Below are positions 1 to 8,432 of a stretch of 64,000 nucleotides of DNA, in pieces (within the stretch, counting starts at the first letter, position 1; each line of letters opens with the position of its first letter). Source of the DNA: Burkholderia sp. WSM2232 (GTDB taxonomy: Bacteria > Pseudomonadota > Gammaproteobacteria > Burkholderiales > Burkholderiaceae); the NCBI RefSeq assembly GCF_000472545.1, contig NZ_AWZV01000035.1, positions 1-64,000 of the forward strand, in the 5' to 3' direction. The notes beneath the pieces are model-generated. The model was not told the DNA's origin. It worked only from the letters and a program-made list of their open reading frames with translations, and made no database searches. Both the position numbers and the translations under genes were made by a program.

Positions 1-150
1 TCGGCCGGAGCTCGCGCTTTAGCGCGTTACTCCGGCCCCATGCAAAGCTGTCGGCCGGAGCTCGCGCTTTAGCGCGTTACTCCGGCCCCATGCAAGGCTG
101 TCGGCCGGAGTTCGCGCTTCAGCGCGCTACTCCGGCCCCATGCAAAGCCT
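1..150. repeat. Three tandem 50-bp palindromic units
   Basis: Three head-to-tail copies (1-50, 51-100, 101-150), the first two differing by one base and the third by a few. Each unit contains the inverted repeat GGCCGGAG ... CTCCGGCC with a nested GCGCT/AGCGC pair, so each transcript copy can fold into a long hairpin. The array may continue left of the window. It lies downstream of the polyamine-binding-protein gene, so it may act as a 3' stabiliser or terminator. That role is inference. Confidence 0.9.
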
Positions 151-173
151 CTTGCCACACGCAACCGCGCGCG

Positions 174-192
174 CGCACGGCTTTGCCGTGCG
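174..192. terminator. Possible hairpin terminator after the polyamine-binding gene
   Basis: CGCACGGC (174-181), loop TTT, GCCGTGCG (185-192) form a perfect 8-bp stem just past the stop codon of the binding-protein gene. There is no clear T-run on either strand, so rho-independent termination is only possible. Confidence 0.4.
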
Positions 193-209
193 GCGCGTCA
201 TCGCATCAA

Positions 210-1259
210 TTACTTCGAAGCCCACGACGAAAAACGCTGCTCCAGCTCGTCGCCATGGTCGGTCCAGAACGACAGGTTCTGCAGCACCGCGTTCTTGCCA
301 TTGGCCGGCGAGTTCGGCAGATTGCCGAGCGTCTTCGCGTCGAGCCCCTTGATCGCCGCCACGTTCACCGGGCCGTAAGCGATGTGGTGCGCGTACTCCT
401 GCTGCGGCTTGGACGAAAGCGTATAGGCGATGTACTTCTCGGCCAGCGCCTTGTTCGGCGAGCCCTTCGGAATTGCCCAGTAATCGAGGTCATAAATGCT
501 GCCGTTCCACACGACCTTCAGGTTCTTGCCTTCCTTCTGCGCGGCATCGATCCGGCCGTTATAGGCCGTCGACATCACCACGTCGCCCGCCACGAGAAAC
601 TGCGGCGGCTGCGCGCCGGCTTCCCACCACTGGATGTTCGGCTTCAGCTCGTCCAGTTTCTTGAAGGCGCGGTCCTGGCCTTCTTTCGTCGCGAGCACCT
701 TGTAGACGTCTTTCGGCGCGACGCCGTCGGCCATCAGCGCAAACTCGAGGTTGTAGCGCGCGCCCTTGCGCATCGCACGCTTGCCCGGAATCTTCTTCAC
801 GTCCCAGAAATCGGCCCAGCCGCTCGGCGCGGTTTTCAGCTTGTCGGCGTTATACGCGAGCGCCGTCGACCACACGAAAAAGCCCACGCCACAGGTTTGC
901 GGGGCTTCCGGAATCAGATCCGACTTCTTGCCTAGCTTCGACCAGTCGAGCTTTTCATACAGCCCTTCGTCGCACCCGCGGCCAATATCGCCCGACTCAA
1001 CTTCCACCACGTCCCAGTTCACATGCTTGGCCTCCACCATCGCCTTGACCTTGGCCTGCTCGCCGTTGTATTCGACAGCGGTCACCTTGTTGCCGGTTTG
1101 CGACTCGAACGGCTGGTTGAAGGCTGCCTTTTGCGCGTCCCCGTTGGCGCCGCCAAAGTTGACGACCGTCAGTTCGGCCGCATTGACCTGCGCCGCGCCC
1201 AGCGCGAGCGCCACAGCACCGACAGCAATGGCGCAGCGCGATTTCCCGATCTTGCTCAT
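210..1259 (-). CDS. Polyamine-type ABC transporter substrate-binding protein (PotD/PotF-like)
   Basis: A 349-residue periplasmic binding protein. A Sec signal peptide covers about residues 1-27 (positively charged start, Ala/Leu-rich core, cleavage near QVNA-A). The mature part resembles the spermidine/putrescine-binding family: LTVVNFGG near the start, then YNADKL, WADFWDV and a late DYWAIPKGSPN segment. It should capture a polyamine or related cationic amine for the ABC importer whose ATPase is the next gene upstream (1365-2477), about 105 bp away on the same strand. The permease genes are not in the window and probably lie to the left. The exact ligand cannot be told from sequence. Confidence 0.9.
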   Translation of the reverse strand: MSKIGKSRCAIAVGAVALALGAAQVNAAELTVVNFGGANGDAQKAAFNQPFESQTGNKVTAVEYNGEQAKVKAMVEAKHVNWDVVEVESGDIGRGCDEGLYEKLDWSKLGKKSDLIPEAPQTCGVGFFVWSTALAYNADKLKTAPSGWADFWDVKKIPGKRAMRKGARYNLEFALMADGVAPKDVYKVLATKEGQDRAFKKLDELKPNIQWWEAGAQPPQFLVAGDVVMSTAYNGRIDAAQKEGKNLKVVWNGSIYDLDYWAIPKGSPNKALAEKYIAYTLSSKPQQEYAHHIAYGPVNVAAIKGLDAKTLGNLPNSPANGKNAVLQNLSFWTDHGDELEQRFSSWASK

Positions 1260-1364
1260 GGTGAGTTGCTCTCCTTTAATGGTGGTTTCCAGCTTCAGTC
1301 ATGCGACTTTGTTATGTGCTGCTGATTGCCCCGCTCCATGCAATCATGCGCGCGTTTGGCGGGC

Positions 1365-2477
1365 TCACGCCCCCGCGAATACCCGCAGATGCTCCGGCGC
1401 GAACTCCAGTGCGACAGGCGCGCCGGGCGCGAAAGACTCGAGCGCGTCGGTACCCAGCGGCACCTTGACGAAACACTCGTCCTGCTGCGGCAAACCGCAG
1501 CGCATGCGCACGTGGTCGCCGAAATAGATGAGCCCGCGCGCTTCGCCGGCGAGCGCATTGGCGCCCGGCCGCACGGCCCCGTTGCCATGGCTGCCCGTTG
1601 CGAGCTTCATGCGTTCGGGTCGGATGCAGGCGATGGCCGGCGTTCCCGCCCGTGCGCCGCCTATGTTGCGGCCGGTCAGCCGCGTGCCGTCGGCGAGATG
1701 GAACTCGCAGTACTCGCCGTTCACGTTTGCAATCGTGCCGCGCAGCTTGTTGCTGTCGCCGATGAAGTTGGCGACGAACTCGTTGCACGGCGATTCGTAC
1801 AGACGGTCCACCGTATCGAGCTGCTGCACGATGCCTTTGTCGAAAACAGCCACGCGGTCGGACATGGTCAGCGCCTCGCCCTGATCGTGCGTGACGTAGA
1901 CAAAGGTCACGCCGAGCTTCTCGTGCAGCGACTTCAGTTCGTACTGCATGTGTTCGCGCAACTGCTTGTCGAGCGCGCCGAGCGGCTCGTCCATCAACAC
2001 GAGTTTCGGCTGGAACACCAGCGCCCGCGCGAGCGCAATGCGCTGCTGCTGGCCGCCGGAAAGCTGCGCCGGATAACGCTTCGCGAAGCTCTCCATGCGC
2101 ACCATCTTCAATGCGTTGTTCGTGCGATGCGCGCGCTCTTCGGCGGAGACTTTGCGCACCGTCAGCGGATACGCAACGTTCTGCTCGACGGTGAGGTGCG
2201 GGAACAGCGCATAGTTCTGGAACACCATGCCGATGTTGCGCTTGTGCGGCGGCACCGTATTGAGCAGCGTGCCGTCGAGCCAGATCTCGCCGCCGGTTGG
2301 AAATTCGAAGCCGGCCAGCATCATCAGGCAGGTCGTCTTGCCTGAGCCCGACGGCCCGAGCAGCGTCAGGAATTCGCCTTGATAGATGTCCAGATCCAGT
2401 TGTTTGACGACCAGCGTTTCGCCGTCGTACGTCTTGCGCACGCCTCGAAAGCTGACGATCACTTCATCCGTTTTCAT
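1365..2477 (-). CDS. Polyamine-type ABC transporter ATP-binding protein (PotA-like)
   Basis: A 370-residue importer ATPase. It shows Walker A GPSGSGKTT, the Q-loop segment FQNYALFPHLTVEQNV, signature LSGGQQQRIALARAL, Walker B LVLMDEPLGALD and the switch His in VYVTHDQGEAL, followed by a C-terminal TOBE-type regulatory domain. I chose the ATG at 2477 because AGAGGAGA lies 8 bp before it and the protein then begins MKTDEVIVSFRGV. A start 20 codons further upstream gives an unlikely leader. It energises uptake with the binding protein encoded downstream and faces the MocR regulator divergently. Confidence 0.92.
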   Translation of the reverse strand: MKTDEVIVSFRGVRKTYDGETLVVKQLDLDIYQGEFLTLLGPSGSGKTTCLMMLAGFEFPTGGEIWLDGTLLNTVPPHKRNIGMVFQNYALFPHLTVEQNVAYPLTVRKVSAEERAHRTNNALKMVRMESFAKRYPAQLSGGQQQRIALARALVFQPKLVLMDEPLGALDKQLREHMQYELKSLHEKLGVTFVYVTHDQGEALTMSDRVAVFDKGIVQQLDTVDRLYESPCNEFVANFIGDSNKLRGTIANVNGEYCEFHLADGTRLTGRNIGGARAGTPAIACIRPERMKLATGSHGNGAVRPGANALAGEARGLIYFGDHVRMRCGLPQQDECFVKVPLGTDALESFAPGAPVALEFAPEHLRVFAGA

Positions 2478-2563
2478 CGCCGTAGTCTCCTCTGCGGTCG
2501 GGCCGGCTTCTGCTGCGTCACAGCGGGCCTGCATCAATTGCGTGGCCCACTATAGACCGTTAC

Positions 2564-2609
2564 GGTTCTACAATATGGAACCATTTCATTATTCCGGATA
2601 GAACCACTT
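2564..2609. promoter_or_regulatory. Operator-like repeats between the transporter and the MocR gene
   Basis: A direct repeat ATRGAACCAYTT occurs at 2575-2586 and 2598-2609, 23 bp apart. An inverted copy of its core, GGTTCTA, lies at 2564-2570, pairing with TAGAACC at 2599-2605. The second direct copy overlaps the regulator's start codon. MocR/GabR/PdxR regulators are known to bind direct repeats close to their own promoters, so autoregulation plus control of the divergent transporter is the natural inference. Confidence 0.55.
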
Positions 2610-4143
2610 GGACACGATCATCTTGTCGGATTGGCTCGCCGCCAGGCTTGATCGCGCGGCCGGGGAGCCGCTCTACAGGCAGACTTTGCGGCTGATGCAG
2701 CAGGCGATCCTGGCCGGCCAGTTGCCGCCCGGCACGAAGCTGCCGAGTTCCCGCACCCTGGCCGAAGATCTCGGCATCGCGCGCAATACGGTGCTGCATG
2801 TGTACGACCAGTTGACCGCCGAAGGCTACGTGCTCTCGACCACCGGCAGCGGCACCTATGTGGCCGACACGCAGCCCGACAAGGCCGCCGTCAACACGCG
2901 CAGAAAGCCGGCGGTCGCGGCCGTCGGGCCGGCGAACGAGCAGGACAAGCCGGGAAAGCGCGATCTGAACGACTTGTCCAGCCGCGGTCGGCGCCTGATC
3001 GGCCAGGCCGGGGTATCCGCGAAACAGTGGGGCGCGTTCATGCCGGGCGTGCCCGATGTCGCGGAATTTCCGGCGCGAACGTGGAGCCGCCTGCAAGCGC
3101 GCCTGTGGAAGGAAGCGAACCCCGATCTGCTCACCTATGCGCCCGGCGGTGGCTACCGTCCACTGCGGCGCGCGTTGTCGGACTATCTACGCGTCGCGCG
3201 TTCGGTGAATTGCACGCCGGATCAGATCATCATCACTACGGGTATTCACCAATCCATCGATCTGGCAGTACGCCTGCTGACCGACGTCGGCGATCGCGCC
3301 TGGGTGGAGGAGCCTTGCTATTGGGGCGCGCGCAGCGTGCTGCAGTCGTCGGGTATTACGCTCGTGCCGGTGCCGGTCGACGACGAGGGCCTCAACCCGC
3401 GCGAAGAAGATCTGCGGCAGCCGCCGCGTCTTGCGCTCGTCACGCCGTCACACCAATATCCGCTCGGCATGGTGATGAGTCTCGCGCGGCGCCGCACGCT
3501 GCTCGAATACGCGCGCCAGCACAACGTGTGGATCATCGAGGACGATTACGACAGCGAGTTCCGCTACGGCAGCCGGCCGCTCGCGTCGCTCCAGGGTCTG
3601 GACGACGCGGGCCAGGTCATTTATGTGGGCAGTCTCGGCAAGATGCTTTTTCCGGGCCTGCGCATGGGCTACATGATCGCGCCGGAGCATCTGGTGGACA
3701 CGTTCCGCACGGGCATCGCCGAGCTGTATCGCGAGGGGCAGTTGATGCAGCAGGCGGTGATGACCGATTTCATCATGGACGGCCACCTCACCTCGCATGT
3801 GCGGCGCATGCGTGCGTTGTATGGCGAGCGCCGGCAGATTCTGATCGACGCGATCACCGCGCGTTTCGGCAGCGAACTGCCTGTCATGGGCGACGAAGCC
3901 GGCTTGCACCTGGTGCTCGGTCTGCCGGACCACGCGGACGACCGCGCCGTGACGGCGGCCGCTTTCGACGCGGGCGTCATCGTGCGGCCGCTCGCGAGCT
4001 ATTACAGTTGCGATCCGCCCCTGCGGCGCGGACTGCTGCTCGGCTATGCGTGCGTGCCGAACGACCGGATCGGTCCCGCGTTCGACACGCTCGCGCGCGT
4101 TATCGAGCAGACGGCCCTGAAAAAGCCGACGCGCGCCGCCTGA
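2608..4143 (+). CDS. MocR/GabR-type regulator (GntR winged helix plus aminotransferase fold)
   Basis: A 511-residue fusion. The N-terminal wHTH of the GntR type covers about residues 15-80 (LPPGTKLPSSRTLAEDLGIARNTV). A linker leads into a fold-type-I aminotransferase domain from about residue 135, with the PLP-contacting DDYDSEFRY motif and the Schiff-base Lys in GSLGKMLFPGLR. Such proteins sense PLP with an amine or amino acid. Divergence from a polyamine transporter suggests control of polyamine or GABA use, which is inference. The start is TTG at 2608: an upstream in-frame ATG at 2575 is closed by TAG at 2599-2601. Confidence 0.9.
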   Translation: MDTIILSDWLAARLDRAAGEPLYRQTLRLMQQAILAGQLPPGTKLPSSRTLAEDLGIARNTVLHVYDQLTAEGYVLSTTGSGTYVADTQPDKAAVNTRRKPAVAAVGPANEQDKPGKRDLNDLSSRGRRLIGQAGVSAKQWGAFMPGVPDVAEFPARTWSRLQARLWKEANPDLLTYAPGGGYRPLRRALSDYLRVARSVNCTPDQIIITTGIHQSIDLAVRLLTDVGDRAWVEEPCYWGARSVLQSSGITLVPVPVDDEGLNPREEDLRQPPRLALVTPSHQYPLGMVMSLARRRTLLEYARQHNVWIIEDDYDSEFRYGSRPLASLQGLDDAGQVIYVGSLGKMLFPGLRMGYMIAPEHLVDTFRTGIAELYREGQLMQQAVMTDFIMDGHLTSHVRRMRALYGERRQILIDAITARFGSELPVMGDEAGLHLVLGLPDHADDRAVTAAAFDAGVIVRPLASYYSCDPPLRRGLLLGYACVPNDRIGPAFDTLARVIEQTALKKPTRAA

Positions 4144-4200
4144 ACAGCGCGGTCGCCACGCGCGCGGCGGCGGCTTGCGGACGCCGCGCGGCGACGTCGC

Positions 4201-7200
4201 TCATTTGAGCCCGAAATCGACCCGCGTGGTGGCGCCTTTATCCTTGATACCATCGGCGTCCAGCTTCGGCGCGACGATAAACACGCGGCTGCTGTCGATC
4301 TTGCCTTCCAGGTACTGCTGCACGCTCTGCGCCCGCTGCTGTGCGAGCCGCCGCAGGCTCGCCTCGTCGATGGGTGCGTTGGCGGCGAGCGCGCTCTTCA
4401 TGTCGTCGTCGGGCAGGCTCTTGGTCAGGCCGACAAAATTGCGTGGCTTCTTGAAGTCCGCGGATTTGTAGGCCTTCGTCAAATACTTGTCGTATTCGTT
4501 CGCGTCCACTTTCACAGCCGACAGATCCACGCTTTCGCCGTTGCCCACCACGTCCTTGATCTTCTGCTGCTTGACGAGGCGATCCACGTAAAGCGCTCGC
4601 AAGGCGGGCTCGTCCACCTTTGGATCGACGCGGCCGATCAGGTCCATCCGGATGGACGGCTTCGAACTGAGCGCCGTGACGATCGTGTCGAGCTTTTTGG
4701 TGTCGACGTCAGTCAATTGCGCCAGGCCCGGTTCGAATTCCACGTAACCCAACTCCTCGCCGCTGCCGCCGAACGCGTTGGCGATCAGCGAGAACGGCGC
4801 GGTCACGGCTTTTTGCAGCAGATTGAGCACCGCATGCCAGATCAGCCCGCCGATGCTGAACTCCGGATTCGACAGCGAGCCGGACACCGGCAGATTGACG
4901 TCGATCTCGCCGCGCGAATTCTTCAACAGCGAAATCGCGAGCCGCACAGGCAGCTTGGTCGCCGTGTCGTTTTCGATGTGATCGCCGAACGTGAGCTGAT
5001 CGATGAACAGGTGGTTGTCCGCGTTCAGTTGGTCGTTCTCCAGCTTGTAGTGAAGATCGACGTTCAGCTTGCCCTTGGTGATCGGATAACCCGCATACTT
5101 CGCGGAATACGGCGTGAGATTGGTCAGCTCGATGTCGTGTGCCGTCGCGGTCAGATCGAGTGCGGGCTTTGCTATCAGCGGGTTGACGCTGCCGCGAATC
5201 GACAGCGGACCATTGGCCGCAAGCTTCGCAGCAATGTCGACGGGCGCGGAGGTCGTCGACTGCGTGCCGAACGCGCCGACAGTGCCCTGAATGCCGACCA
5301 GGTTAGCGGTGAAGTTCGGCTTGACGAAGTTGTCGGTATAAGTCACGCGGCCCTGCTGCAAGACCAGTTGGCCGAAGTGCAGCTTCACCGGACTTTGCGG
5401 CGGCGTCGCAGCGGTCACGGTAGCAGGCTGCGCAGGCGCAGCGGACGACGCCGGAGCCGACGCCGACGCCACCACGGGTGCCGAGGCCGCCACGACGGCG
5501 GAGGCTGTCGGCGGCGTCAGCGGCACGGGTTCCGCGCCGGGTCTGGCGTTCTTGTCGCGCGTGAGCGACTGCGCCGCGCCGCTTTCATGCGCGACCACGT
5601 CGTTCAGATTGAGCTTGCCTTGCGCGTTCAGCAGCACGCGTCCGTAGAACCTGCTGAAGGTCACACGCTCGGCGTCCACCGACGTGCCGCGCTCGTCGTA
5701 ATCCGCCTTCAGTCCGGAAAGCGCGAGCGAGCGCCAGCCTGCAAAGGGATCCGAAGTTGCCTTGTCGAGCATGCGCACGTCCACGAGTGCAACGTCGCCG
5801 CGATAGGCCGCCTTCAACGACTTCGCCTGGCTCAACGCAAGCTCGCCGCTGCCGTTGAGCAGCGCGCTTGCAATCGTCGCATTCAGCTTGCTGCCGAAGT
5901 ACGGTTCGAAAGCGGCTGCGTCCAGCCGGTTCGCATTCACTTTGACTGCGACCTTGAGCGGCGTTGCGGTGACGTCGCCCTTCAGGCCGAGCGTGCCTTT
6001 CCTGTTCAGCGTGGCTTGCAGTTCGACGGGCAGCGGCCGGCTCAGGTCGTCGCTGATCTGCTGCACTTTCAGTTGCAGCGGCGCGATGTCGAGCTTGACC
6101 GGCTGCGGCGTGGTGTTGTCCGTGAAATTGGCCGTGGCGTCCTTCACGTTCAACTCGCCGATCTTGTAGTGCCACGCCGGACCTTCGGCTTGCGCCTTCT
6201 TCGCCGCATGAATCGCCGTGCGTTGCGGTTCGGTCTCATGCGCGCCTGCCAGCGAAGCGAGATTGATGCTGCCGTCCTTCAGGCGTTGCACATCGACGGC
6301 GAGCCCCGTGGTGTCGACGCTCGTCACGTCTGCCGTGCGTGCGTTCAGGTCGACTTGCCTGACCTTCACGCTGCCTTGCGCAAGCCAGATCACCGGTTGC
6401 CGGGTGCCGCGCGGCGCCAGCTTCAGCGATTGCAGATCGAGCTGCGTATCCGCGACCATGACCGCAGCCGGCGACTTCGACCAGTTCGCGCCGATATTGG
6501 CGGTCGCGGAAAGTGCGCCGTCGGTCACTTCCGCCGCCGTTGCCGCGTCGAGATAGGGTTGCAGCAGCGGCAGGTTCAGTGACTTGATATCGAGCTTGGC
6601 GCTGGCAGTTTTCGCGGCCAGGCTCACTGCGCCCGCCGCGCCGAGCGAGCCGCCGTTGCGCGTGAAGCTGGTGTTGAGCGTGTAGTGCGCGGGCGCCGTG
6701 CCGAGCGTCGAGAAATCGGTGAGCGTGACCGCCAGCTTTTGCATACCAGCGTCGACGGGACGCGAAGCCGCTTCGTCATGCACGTTCACCGTGCCGTCGT
6801 TGAGCACGAAGCGTTTGATCGACAGATCGAGCGGCGGTGCGGTTTGCGGTGCGGCCTTTGCGTTTTGATGCGCAGCCTGCGAAGCCGAAGCGGCTGAAGC
6901 CACCGATGCGGACGTCGGCGCCGACGCGGCGGACGGCACCGATGCGGACGTGGCCGCCGACGCGGATGCCGCCGGCGCAACTGCCGGCGAACTTGCTGAT
7001 GCATTTGCCGGCGTACTTGCTGATGCATTTGCCGGCGTACTCGCTAACGCACTTGCCGACGCGCTTGCCGCTTCAGCCTTCGCCGCAGCAGGCGCCGACG
7101 CGGGCGCGGGCGCGAACATCCGCTCGACGCTCAGTACGCCGTTCCTGTCGCGCGCGAGGCTTGCGCTTGGCGCGTCGATACGAATGTCGTCGAAATGATA

Positions 7201-8172
7201 GAGGCTTTTCAGCGGCTCGAGCGTGCGCGCCGCGACGTGCATCGTGCGGGCCGCAAAAAACGGCGCCTTCGTTGGATCGCGCACGTCGACGTCGTTCAGA
7301 TCGACGGTGCCCGCGACTCGCAGCGTAGGCGCCTCGTTCGACATCACGAAGTTGAGCTTGAGATCCGTCGAGAGCTTGCCCGCCTGGACGATCACCGGCA
7401 GTCTGGTCGGCACGTACGAGATAAGGCGCGGCACGTCGAGCCCCTCGAAGCGCAACGACACCTCGGATTCGCGCGACGCGGCAAACGGTTTGGTTTTTCC
7501 GTCGATAGCGATCGGACTGCCGTCAATCCGCGCGCGCAGCAACGGCTCGACGAAGATATCGGTTTTGGACGGCAAGGTGGCGATAAACGGAATGCCGAGC
7601 TTCCATTGATCGATCACATGCGTTGCGCCAAGCAGTTTGTCGTCGAACGTGATCTGGCCGTTTTCAAGACGAATGTTGGACACCGAGAAAAGCGTTGGTT
7701 TGCTGTCCGGCGCGCTCGGCTGCTTCGAGAACTTTTCGATCAGATCGGTGAAATTGAAGCGCTGCGCGTCGTAGCGAACAATATGAAAGCGCGGCGAATC
7801 AAGCTGTATTTCGTCGATAATCGGCGCCGCGCGAAACAGCGAACTCCACGACGGCTGAACGATAAGCCGTTCGATATCCACGAAACTGCCCGCGCCGCCG
7901 CGCTCGCCAATATGCACGCGGTCCGCCTCGAGTTTCAGCGTGTATGGATTGAGCGCGATTCGACCAATGGTTGCGGGCCGGTCGAGTTGTTTGCTGAGCT
8001 GTTGTTCGGCGACGTGGCGAATCAGCGGCGGCGCCGCGAAAAAGCCTAGCAGACCGAACAGTACGATAAAGATCAGCAGACCTGTCATGACGCGACGTGT
8101 GCGGCGCGACTGCGCGAGATCGCGCATGGTCTGCATGGAAGAGGCGATTGATGCTTTGTTGATGCTTGCCAT
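4201..8172 (-). CDS. DUF748/AsmA-like large envelope protein
   Basis: A 1323-residue protein with one N-terminal membrane anchor (about residues 29-50, GLLIFIVLFGLLGFFAAPPLI) and a very long periplasmic part of repetitive beta-rich segments. This is the AsmA/DUF748 family, whose characterised relatives (YhdP, TamB) move or organise lipids between membranes. An Ala/Ser/Pro low-complexity linker built of ASTPANAS-like units covers about residues 365-440, and a second lies near 890-930. The C-terminal 200 residues carry a polar, partly OmpA-like segment (IRMDLIGRVDPKVDEPALRAL). ATG at 8172 is preferred because it sits close to the anchor. A TTG at 8226 would add 18 residues. Confidence 0.8.
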   Translation of the reverse strand: MASINKASIASSMQTMRDLAQSRRTRRVMTGLLIFIVLFGLLGFFAAPPLIRHVAEQQLSKQLDRPATIGRIALNPYTLKLEADRVHIGERGGAGSFVDIERLIVQPSWSSLFRAAPIIDEIQLDSPRFHIVRYDAQRFNFTDLIEKFSKQPSAPDSKPTLFSVSNIRLENGQITFDDKLLGATHVIDQWKLGIPFIATLPSKTDIFVEPLLRARIDGSPIAIDGKTKPFAASRESEVSLRFEGLDVPRLISYVPTRLPVIVQAGKLSTDLKLNFVMSNEAPTLRVAGTVDLNDVDVRDPTKAPFFAARTMHVAARTLEPLKSLYHFDDIRIDAPSASLARDRNGVLSVERMFAPAPASAPAAAKAEAASASASALASTPANASASTPANASASSPAVAPAASASAATSASVPSAASAPTSASVASAASASQAAHQNAKAAPQTAPPLDLSIKRFVLNDGTVNVHDEAASRPVDAGMQKLAVTLTDFSTLGTAPAHYTLNTSFTRNGGSLGAAGAVSLAAKTASAKLDIKSLNLPLLQPYLDAATAAEVTDGALSATANIGANWSKSPAAVMVADTQLDLQSLKLAPRGTRQPVIWLAQGSVKVRQVDLNARTADVTSVDTTGLAVDVQRLKDGSINLASLAGAHETEPQRTAIHAAKKAQAEGPAWHYKIGELNVKDATANFTDNTTPQPVKLDIAPLQLKVQQISDDLSRPLPVELQATLNRKGTLGLKGDVTATPLKVAVKVNANRLDAAAFEPYFGSKLNATIASALLNGSGELALSQAKSLKAAYRGDVALVDVRMLDKATSDPFAGWRSLALSGLKADYDERGTSVDAERVTFSRFYGRVLLNAQGKLNLNDVVAHESGAAQSLTRDKNARPGAEPVPLTPPTASAVVAASAPVVASASAPASSAAPAQPATVTAATPPQSPVKLHFGQLVLQQGRVTYTDNFVKPNFTANLVGIQGTVGAFGTQSTTSAPVDIAAKLAANGPLSIRGSVNPLIAKPALDLTATAHDIELTNLTPYSAKYAGYPITKGKLNVDLHYKLENDQLNADNHLFIDQLTFGDHIENDTATKLPVRLAISLLKNSRGEIDVNLPVSGSLSNPEFSIGGLIWHAVLNLLQKAVTAPFSLIANAFGGSGEELGYVEFEPGLAQLTDVDTKKLDTIVTALSSKPSIRMDLIGRVDPKVDEPALRALYVDRLVKQQKIKDVVGNGESVDLSAVKVDANEYDKYLTKAYKSADFKKPRNFVGLTKSLPDDDMKSALAANAPIDEASLRRLAQQRAQSVQQYLEGKIDSSRVFIVAPKLDADGIKDKGATTRVDFGLK

Positions 8173-8265
8173 GCCTGGTTCTGGATAATGCGGCGGCAAG
8201 CCCGCCGCGACACGAAAATCCCGCAAGCGGCAGTATAAGTCGTGAATCTTTCCGGGGATAGAAAT

Positions 8266-8280
8266 GTAAGCCGTGCTTAC
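8266..8280. promoter_or_regulatory. 15-bp palindrome upstream of the DUF748 gene
   Basis: GTAAGC-CGT-GCTTAC is a perfect inverted repeat with a 3-bp centre. It lies about 35 bp upstream of a possible -10 TATACT read on the minus strand (plus-strand AGTATA, 8232-8237). It could be a regulator site for the DUF748 gene. No regulator can be named. Confidence 0.35.
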
Positions 8281-8289
8281 ACAATTACC

Positions 8290-8308
8290 CGCGCGGCGGA
8301 GCCGCGCG
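8290..8308. terminator. Hairpin between the lipoprotein and DUF748 genes
   Basis: CGCGCGGC (8290-8297), loop GGA, GCCGCGCG (8301-8308) give a strong 8-bp GC stem downstream of the lipoprotein gene (minus strand). There is no U-tract in that direction, so it may only slow transcription or protect the 3' end. Confidence 0.4.
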
Positions 8309-8432
8309 TGCGTCTTTTATTGCGATCCTGTCGCGACCTTATTCTATTTTTATCGCGATCGTTTGACGGACCGCGCGGGCGGGCTTCGAAATTTGCGCAG
8401 TAGCCGGACATAGGCCGACTACTCGCGCAGAT

